Positions 8,099 to 13,553 of a DNA stretch of 13,553 nucleotides are shown here, piece after piece. A program made the translations under genes and the position numbers. The DNA comes from Acanthamoeba lenticulata (Eukaryota; Discosea; Longamoebia; Acanthamoebidae), in assembly GCA_002179805.1 (NCBI GenBank), contig NAVB01001322.1, positions 1-13,553 of the forward strand, read 5' to 3'. How positions within the stretch are numbered: position 1 is the stretch's first letter; every line of letters starts with the position of its first letter. The notes beneath the pieces are model-generated. The model was not told the DNA's origin and did no database searches. It saw only the letters and a list, made by a program, of their open reading frames with translations.

Positions 8099-9963
8099 AT
8101 GATTGGCGGAATGCGCAGCTCGAGTGCTGGCGTGGGTTTCGTGGGAAGGAAATCCACTCCTGGCGTAGCGGGCATCAAGAACCTGGGCAATACCTGCTTC
8201 CTTAACGTAGTACTTCAGGTACAAAAGAACAACGCCTTCCTCTGTGTGCCGATCGGCTGGAACGTTGCTCACCACTTTCCGCCCAACGTTGGTAATAGTC
8301 TCTCATGAGCCTGCGCTCGTTCCACGTCTATCTGCACGGAGGTGAGGCAGCCACGCTCTCCTCCCGTACCCCCGTTGCTCGCGCGCTCTGCGAGGCCACA
8401 CAATGTACGCATCTCCTCGCCCCTTCGCTTCTTCGAGGAACACGGTCAGTTTCACGTTTTAATTATTTCTCGTTTTTCTCGTGCTCGGCACGCACAGATT
8501 TGTTCAAGCCCTCCAGGTCACCGTATAACCCGACGAGCATGTTCACCGAGGTACCCTTGCTGCGGGATACGTTTGCGCATGGCCAGCATGTACGCACCCT
8601 TCTCTCCTACACCACATCTCCCATCCTTCCTTCTGAGCTTGCTTGACTTTCCTTGTGTGCTCACGCGCGGGTCACTCTCTCATTCTGGCAGGACCCCGAG
8701 GAGCTGCTACATCAGCTGATGACAATTTTGGACGAGGAGAAGCAAGAGTCACACCAGGACGGTGCCACCACCACCACCACCACGAAAACGACCACCACTA
8801 CGACCACAACTACGACCACCACAACCACAGCCGCCGTCACCACACGCGGCAGCGATGCTGACGATCGCGAGTCCCAGCGCTCCCTATGGAACCCCTTCTG
8901 TGGAGAGCTGCTCTGCCGGATCGCTTGCGAGGCGTGCCACACGGTAATTCGTTTTTCACGCGCCTTGTGTGTGCATGTGGATTCGCGTTGTCATCCGTTG
9001 AGGCTGTCCGCCTCACCACCCACACATGTGTGATTATGCAGGAGCGGCGGCAAGCGCACAAGTTCTTGGACCTGTCACTGCCATTACCCGACACCCCAAC
9101 GCCCTGGCTCGAACTCGAGGCTTGTCTGGACAAATACACAGAGCGCGAGACACTCAGTGACGTCCGCTGCGAGCAGTGCATCCTGCACCGACGCGAGCGT
9201 CGCCACTCCGTGGTCCGCCAGCAAAGACAGCTCGCGGGAATCAACACCCTGTGGGACGGAAAGGACATGGTAGCGCGGATATACAAAGACAAGGCGTTTG
9301 TCTTCCCCGTGGTGACCGCCGTGGACGCATGGGACGTGTTCCCGCGCAACATGCCCGCCACCACCAAGTCGCTCAAGATCAAGACCCTGCCCCGCGCTCT
9401 TTGCCTTCACATCCAGCGCATCACGCCTGGTACCCACCCCTCGCCCCCTCCTCCCCTTGGCTTATCTGGTGGTCCTTCGATTACGCTGACTTTGCTTTTT
9501 CTTCTTTGCTGCAGAATTGAATGCTCCGTACGGGGAGACCAGGTTCGTGAAGAATGGCCACAAGGTGGAATTCCAGATGAAGCTGGACCTGGCCAAGTAC
9601 TGCAGCGACACCCAGGGCTCTGATGCGACCGTCTTTGACCTGGTGGCCGTCATCGTGCACCACGGCTCCGGAAACGGCGGCCACTTCACCGTCTTTCGGA
9701 AACTCTTCCCGAAGGAGGTCCAGGGCCAGGTACCGCCCAGGCGGCTGCTTTCTCCTCCTCATTGCTGATGACGGGCCTCACACGTGCCTTTGCCTCACAC
9801 TCCACAGAGCTACGCAGAATTCCTCAAGCGGGCCTCGAAGCCATGGACGTCGCACGAGCAACCCAGGTGGGTCCATATCTCGGACGAGGAGTGCGTGCTC
9901 GTGCATGAGAGGGACGTGCGCAAGGCTCCCGCCTACATGCTCTTCTATGAGGCTCCGTGCTGA
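8099..9963 (+). CDS. USP30-like ubiquitin-specific protease (C19 family)
   Basis: Seven exons: 8099-8218, 8299-8404, 8498-8589, 8692-8943, 9042-9429, 9515-9729, 9808-9963 (442 aa). The enzyme cleaves ubiquitin from proteins. Cys box GIKNLGNTCFLN carries nucleophile C33. GQHDPEELLHQL corresponds to the USP GQQDAHEFL block. The finger subdomain keeps two CxxC pairs (C185/188, C233/236). LPRALCLHIQRI and the His box VIVHHGSGNGGHFTVFR (H376) follow, and RWVHISDEE...YMLFYEA closes the fold. The third triad position is Ser (S416), as in USP30, rather than the usual Asp/Asn. The HHG-GHF spacing is also USP30-like. USP30 is anchored to mitochondria by an N-terminal membrane helix; none is visible here, unless an upstream exon was missed. 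A Thr-rich insert (residues 132-152) interrupts the domain. The ATG at 8099 is the only in-frame ATG after the stop at 7925. Confidence 0.93.
8767..8829 (+). repeat. ACN triplet repeat encoding polythreonine in the USP gene
   Basis: Twenty-one codons encode T6-K-T14. Codons are mixed ACC, ACG, ACT and ACA, so the amino acid tract is more uniform than the DNA. It lies between the DPEELL block and the zinc finger of the deubiquitinase, probably in a surface loop. Confidence 0.9.
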
Positions 9964-10111
9964 TGAAGTCATGGGCGTCACGCGGACCTCAATTCCAAAA
10001 TACTTGTTTGTTCAAATAGAGAGGCACACACACACAAATGTATTCTTGTTCGCGTCCTCGTGCGGTCGGAGGGTTGCATACGTAGTTGTACAGGGGTCTG
10101 GTGCAGCCGCT
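9964..10111. other. Convergent 3' intergenic region
   Basis: 148 bp between the USP stop and the stop of the PH-like gene. It must contain both 3' UTRs and polyadenylation sites. It holds a short CA dinucleotide run near 10024-10035 and T/A-rich sequence near 10000-10016, but no recognised poly(A) signal hexamer. Confidence 0.45.
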
Positions 10112-10594
10112 TCAGAGGTCGTCATTCCCCAGCAGTTCTCGAGACTGCACCTCCGACACGGCCTCGCGCAGAGCCTTGAACACCTCTGCAGCCCCTGCAG
10201 CGAGAGCGTGTCAGGCGCACGTGATGGGCTGCCCGTCAAGTGCAGAAAAAGGCAACGAACCTCGCAGAGCCCGAAGGCGGAAGGCAGGGAAGTGCGGGTC
10301 TCGTCGCGAGTAGACCACGATGGTGGGCCAGAGACCGGGCTCGAGAGCCAGATCTCGTACGTCACTCAGGGGCAGGCTCGTTTTGAATTGCCGTCCGCAG
10401 CACATGAACGGAGACGGGGCAGCTTCTACTCGAATCTCGTGAGTGGTAATGGTCACCACACGATTGAAGAGAAGGTCCCAAGGATGCCAAAATCGACGAT
10501 GAAAGAGCACCACACCAGCCCCCTCCCCACTGTCCTCGTCAATGAAGGGCTGATAGAGGCTGCTATTTGTGCTGTTTCTGCTCGATCCCCTCAT
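10112..10594 (-). CDS. Small 138-aa protein with PH-like domain pattern, function unknown
   Basis: Two exons: 10594-10261 and 10194-10112, joined by a 66-nt intron in phase 1. The N-terminal 30 residues are Ser/Asn-rich and acidic. Then come FHRRFWHPWDLLFNRVVTIT, a strand THEIRVEAAP, the basic loop CCGRQFKTSLPLSDVRDLAL, the strands TIVVYSRR and FPAFRLRAL, and a C-terminal amphipathic helix AAEVFKALREAVSEVQ. Seven beta-strand-like segments closed by one helix is the order of a pleckstrin-homology fold, similar to short PH-like membrane proteins. This is a fold inference from pattern only. There is no signal peptide, and the aromatic FWHPWDLLF patch could touch membrane. The gene converges on the USP gene (148 bp between stops) and shares a divergent promoter with AP-4 beta. 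ATG 10594 is the first ATG of the frame; splicing restores the helix in frame to TGA at 10112. Confidence 0.72.
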
Positions 10595-10724
10595 CTTCAA
10601 TCTTTTATGTGCGGTTTTCCGCCGCGAGCATACTTCGCGTTTCTGCTCCGATCCGGCCAGATGAACAATACAAGCGTTGGAATTTTAAGCGCGTGGCTTG
10701 AGCATCATTTTTGTTGTGGCAGAA
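10595..10724. promoter_or_regulatory. 130-bp divergent promoter between the PH-like gene and AP-4 beta
   Basis: Two start codons face away from each other across only 130 bp, so one short region drives both. It holds two T-rich stretches (near 10602 and 10707) and GC-rich elements such as TTTTCCGCCGCG. No convincing TATA box or known motif could be assigned. Confidence 0.5.
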
Positions 10725-13553
10725 ATGGCGACGGGAGACGCTGCATTCTCGCGGCCGGGGCATCCGTCGTCTGCCTCCTTTTCCTTCTCTTCTTCTTCCT
10801 CCTCGCAGGCCGCACCTCCTCCCAGTGGCCCTACTTCGGCCCCGCCAAGTAGATACTTTTCTGAATTGAAAAAAGGTGCCGTTCGTGCTCCCTGCACTCG
10901 TGAAGCTGCTGCTCCATAAATCCAGCGCGTCATGGAGTAGCCCAGGAGCGCTGCGTGTACCGGCCCAAACAGGTGCGCTGACCGCGTGTGGTGGGCTTGG
11001 CACAGGCGAGGTGGAGGAGCTCTTGGCCGGCCTGCGTGAAGCGTCAGCAGAACGGGACATGGTCAAACAACGTGAGGTCGTCAAGCGCGTAATCGCTTTC
11101 ATGACCGTGGGCATCGACCTCTCCCGGCTCTTCCCCGAGATGATCATGGTACGCCGCTGTTGCTGCCCGGGATGTTGGTGCACGTTGCGTGCATCACGGC
11201 CTCATTTCTGTCGACCGCGCGCTCCCGTACTGACGCAACCACGCGCACGCGCACCCGCACGGCTGCACCAGTCGTGCAACACAAGAGACGTGGTGCAGAA
11301 GAAGCTGGTCTACCTGTACCTCACCACCTACGCTGAGTCGCACCCCGACCTGTCCCTTCTGGCCGTCAACACGCTCCAGAAGGACGTCACCGACACCAAC
11401 CCGATGATCCGCGGCCTCGCCCTCCGTGCCCTGTGCTCGCTGCGTTTGCCCCACTTCCTCGAGTACATGATCCCGCCCGTCGACAACGGTTCGCTTCTCC
11501 CGTCTCTCCTCCGCCCCGTTGTGTCGTGTTCCTTGCGTGCTATCCCTCATGCGCGGCACCATCTCGACTGCAGGCCTGCGGGACCCGGCGCCCTACGTGC
11601 GCAAAACTGCAGCGCTGGCGGTGGCCAAACTGCATCGCCTCTCGCCGCAGGTCCTTCAGCGTCAGGTCCTCTCTCTCTTCCCCCCCCCCAATACTCCTTT
11701 TGTTTGTGTTCCTTGCGCAGCCTGCAGCATTCCTGCTTGGGCTGCGCCCTCTTACGCCGGGCTGCGGGATGCAGACCGGGTGGGTCAACACGCTCTACGA
11801 CCTCGTGGCCGACCGCGACACGGTCGTCGCCCACAACGCCCTCGCCGCCCTCGAGGAGGTACCTCCTACCGTGACCTACTGCCCCCCCCCCCTCTTTCTT
11901 TTTCTTTCTTCGCCATTTTCGCGCCTCATCGCCGGCTCTGCTCCTTGGGTTGGGTTTGGGGGGGGGGGCTGCGCTAGGTGCTTTCTACTTCTGGCGGCCC
12001 GTCGGTGACGCGCACGTTGGCGATGCACCTCTACTCGCGCATCGGCGACTTCAACCCATGGGCCATGTGCCTTGTCCTCCAAATGGTGCGCCCTCGCCCT
12101 CGTCCTCTCGCCAACGCTGGAGCCTGAACGTGCTGGTGTGGTTTTGGGGGGGGGGGCTTCAAGGCTCTGCGGCACTCGCCCACCGAGGACGACCTCTACG
12201 ATATCTTGAACGTGCTCGAGGACCGGCTCAAGCACAACAACCCGGCCACCATTTTCACCGTCCTCCAGGCCTTCCTCCGCCTCACCGAGGTCCGCGCGCT
12301 CTCAGCTGCTATCTTAACTGTGGCGCGGCGCTTGACAGTCTCGAGACCTCGTCGTCGCCCACCTGCAGGGCCTGCCCATCTGCGAGGAGGTGTACAGCCG
12401 ACTGGTGGGCCCGCTCATCATGGTCCTCTCGAGCGCGGGGCCCGAGGAGGCCTGGACCTGCCTGCACCACGCGCGCCTGCTGGCCACGGTCGTGCCACAT
12501 CACTTTGCCGCCCACTACAAGCACTTCTACTGCCGGCACGCGCCATCTCTCGCCGTGTCGTGTCATGGCGCTGGCATTCCAGGCATGCGGGCTGACGAGG
12601 CGGAGCCTGTCGTGTCATGTTGTGTTGTGTGTGTGTGTTTGTGTGTATCTCATGCACGTCATTGCAGCTACAACGACACGTCGGCAGTGAAGGTGCTGAA
12701 GGTCGACATCCTGACCGACATCGCGTCCGAGTCCAGCGCGCAACCTATCGTGGAGGAGCTTAGCGAGTTCATCCGGGAAGGCGACAGCGAGCTCGGCAAG
12801 CGGGCCGTCGCTGCCATCGGCCGCATCGCCGCCAGCGTCCCGCAGGTGCGGTCATCGACAGGCAGCCGCAGCCACAAACGACTGCTTATATAACTTACGG
12901 GTTGGGCTCTCGGGCGGGCGGGCATGTGCCACGTCAGGCCGAGCCATCGGCGGTGTTCGTGGCACAGGAGCTGCTGGGCTCGGCCGCGCACGGAGGGGAT
13001 GGGTCGTGGGTCGGGCTCGGGCTCTCGCTGGCGCTGGCGCTCCTGCGGCACTCGCCCTCGCACGCCGACACGCTCCTCCCGTCCATCCTCTCGGCCACGA
13101 GCGCCGCGGAGGTGGAGGACACCGAGGCGCGGAGCGCGTACGTGTGGGTGGTGGGCGAGTACGGGGAGCGCATCAACGAGGCGCCGTACCTGCTGGAGCG
13201 GCTCGTGCCGACGTACGCCGAGCTACCGGCCTCGCTCAAGCTCCAGCTGCTCTCGGCTGCCATGAAGCTGCTCTTCAAGCGCGCGCCCGAGATGCAGCCC
13301 GTCATCGGCTCGCTCCTCCGCACCGCCCTCGACGACTCGTCCAACGTGGACGTGCGCGACCGTGCCCTCCTCTACTACCGCCTCCTGCGCCAGCACTTCC
13401 CCCAGGTGCGCCCCCCCCCCGCCCCGATTCACCATCATCGTCCTTGTTGGTCGGTGTTGATCGTGCGATGAATGGCCATGGAATGCAGGCGCGCCAGATT
13501 TTCAGCGGCGAGAAGGAGCCGATCGGGGCCTTTGCCGAGGAGACCAACACGGA
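10725..13553 (+). CDS. AP4B1: AP-4 complex beta subunit (beta-adaptin trunk; 3' end off the window)
   Basis: Visible exons: 10725-10875, 11006-11148, 11272-11488, 11574-11665, 11775-11858, 11978-12085, 12164-12289, 12369-12535, 12668-12845, 12938-13405, 13489-13553 and on. About 599 residues are seen. AP-4 sorts cargo at the trans-Golgi network without clathrin. A Ser/Pro-rich leader of about 50 residues precedes the HEAT-like trunk: FMTVGIDLSRLFPEMIM, KKLVYLYLTTYAESHPDLSL, NPMIRGLALRALCSLR, YDILNVLEDRLKHN, HYKHFYCRYND, YVWVVGEYGERINEAPYLLE and FKRAPE. The HYKHFYC-YN block and GEYGERI...APYLLE match AP-4 beta better than AP-1/2 beta. The ear domain is beyond the window. Exon 8 could instead start at 12339 (adds ten residues; both keep frame), but 12369 fits family length. 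The intron 8 donor is apparently GC, and the exon 10 start at 12938 could be 12968. Introns 4, 5, 6 and 10 carry C or G homopolymers. Confidence 0.93.
11882..11892 (+). repeat. C11 tract in AP-4 beta intron 5
   Basis: Eleven consecutive C residues, 23 nt after the intron 5 donor. Complementary to the G11 tract at the other end of the same intron. Confidence 0.9.
11958..11968 (+). repeat. G11 tract just upstream of the intron 5 acceptor
   Basis: Eleven consecutive G residues ending 9 nt before the 3' splice site AG (11976-11977), where a pyrimidine tract is normally expected. Confidence 0.9.
12146..12156 (+). repeat. G11 tract just upstream of the intron 6 acceptor
   Basis: Eleven G residues ending 7 nt before an unusual AAG acceptor (12161-12163). 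Same placement as in intron 5. Confidence 0.9.
12536..12667 (+). other. Probable GC-AG intron in AP-4 beta
   Basis: Joining CG at 12534-12535 to C at 12668 gives HFYCRYND, matching the AP-4 block HFYCQYNE exactly in length. The donor would be GCACGC, the local GTACGC donor with C at +2. The 132-nt segment is a multiple of three and open in frame, with a TG-rich stretch near its 3' end. GT donors downstream would add about nine or more residues. Confidence 0.55.
13411..13420 (+). repeat. C10 tract at the start of AP-4 beta intron 10
   Basis: Ten C residues immediately follow the GTGCG of the donor at 13406. Intron 4 has a similar C10 run at 11680-11689. Confidence 0.9.

Noticed and set aside
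8305..8646. USP exon 2 read through to 8646 without introns
   Set aside because: Reading through introns 2 and 3 gives Ser/Phe-rich noise between conserved blocks. Splicing at 8404/8498 and 8589/8692 restores the USP sequence GQHDPEELL in frame.
8767..8829. ACC-rich repeat as a CRISPR-like or satellite array
   Set aside because: It is a coding triplet tract in frame within the USP exon, with no spacers.
9623..10852. Plus-strand 409-codon open frame
   Set aside because: It overlaps the last USP exons out of frame and runs antisense to the PH-like gene. It has no recognisable domain, and its composition is that of a shadow frame in GC-rich DNA.
10848..10868. PSRYFS in the AP-4 beta leader as a MIP box
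   Set aside because: It matches S-R-Y-F by sequence only. AP-4 is cytosolic trafficking machinery with no reason to bind MLH1.

Overview
The window is nuclear DNA from a compact, intron-rich, GC-rich unicellular eukaryote. Short GT-AG introns (about 50-140 nt) interrupt every gene, there is no bacterial operon structure, and the proteins are typical eukaryotic families: FYVE zinc finger, EXO1, DUSP23-type phosphatase, USP deubiquitinase and an AP-4 adaptin. Presence of AP-4 and the small-intron, GC-rich style would fit a stramenopile-type microalga, but that lineage is inference only. All gene models were spliced by hand: each junction was chosen to keep the reading frame and to restore the family's conserved residues.

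Layout. Minus strand, head to tail, from 7781 down to 1: a small 107-aa protein (7781-7267), a DUSP23-like phosphatase (7151-6425), exonuclease 1 with 14 exons (6310-2339), and a FYVE-finger protein fused to an alpha/beta hydrolase (2044 to beyond base 1). A 317-bp gap (7782-8098) separates these from a plus-strand, divergently transcribed USP30-like deubiquitinase (8099-9963). A two-exon minus-strand gene with a PH-like look (10594-10112) converges on it. It shares a 130-bp divergent promoter with the plus-strand AP-4 beta subunit (10725 to beyond 13553). I find no tRNA, rRNA, transposon or CRISPR array.

The genes do not form one pathway. EXO1 acts in nuclear mismatch repair and end resection. 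AP-4 beta and the FYVE protein both point to endosome/trans-Golgi membranes, and the USP resembles the mitochondrial/peroxisomal USP30 type. The most unusual points are the FYVE-hydrolase fusion, the apparent Cys-His-Ser triad of the USP, paired C11/G11 tracts inside one AP-4 intron, a 10-nt microexon, a recurrent GTNCGY splice donor, repeated SxYF motifs in the EXO1 tail, and threonine homopolymers in two neighbouring unrelated genes.
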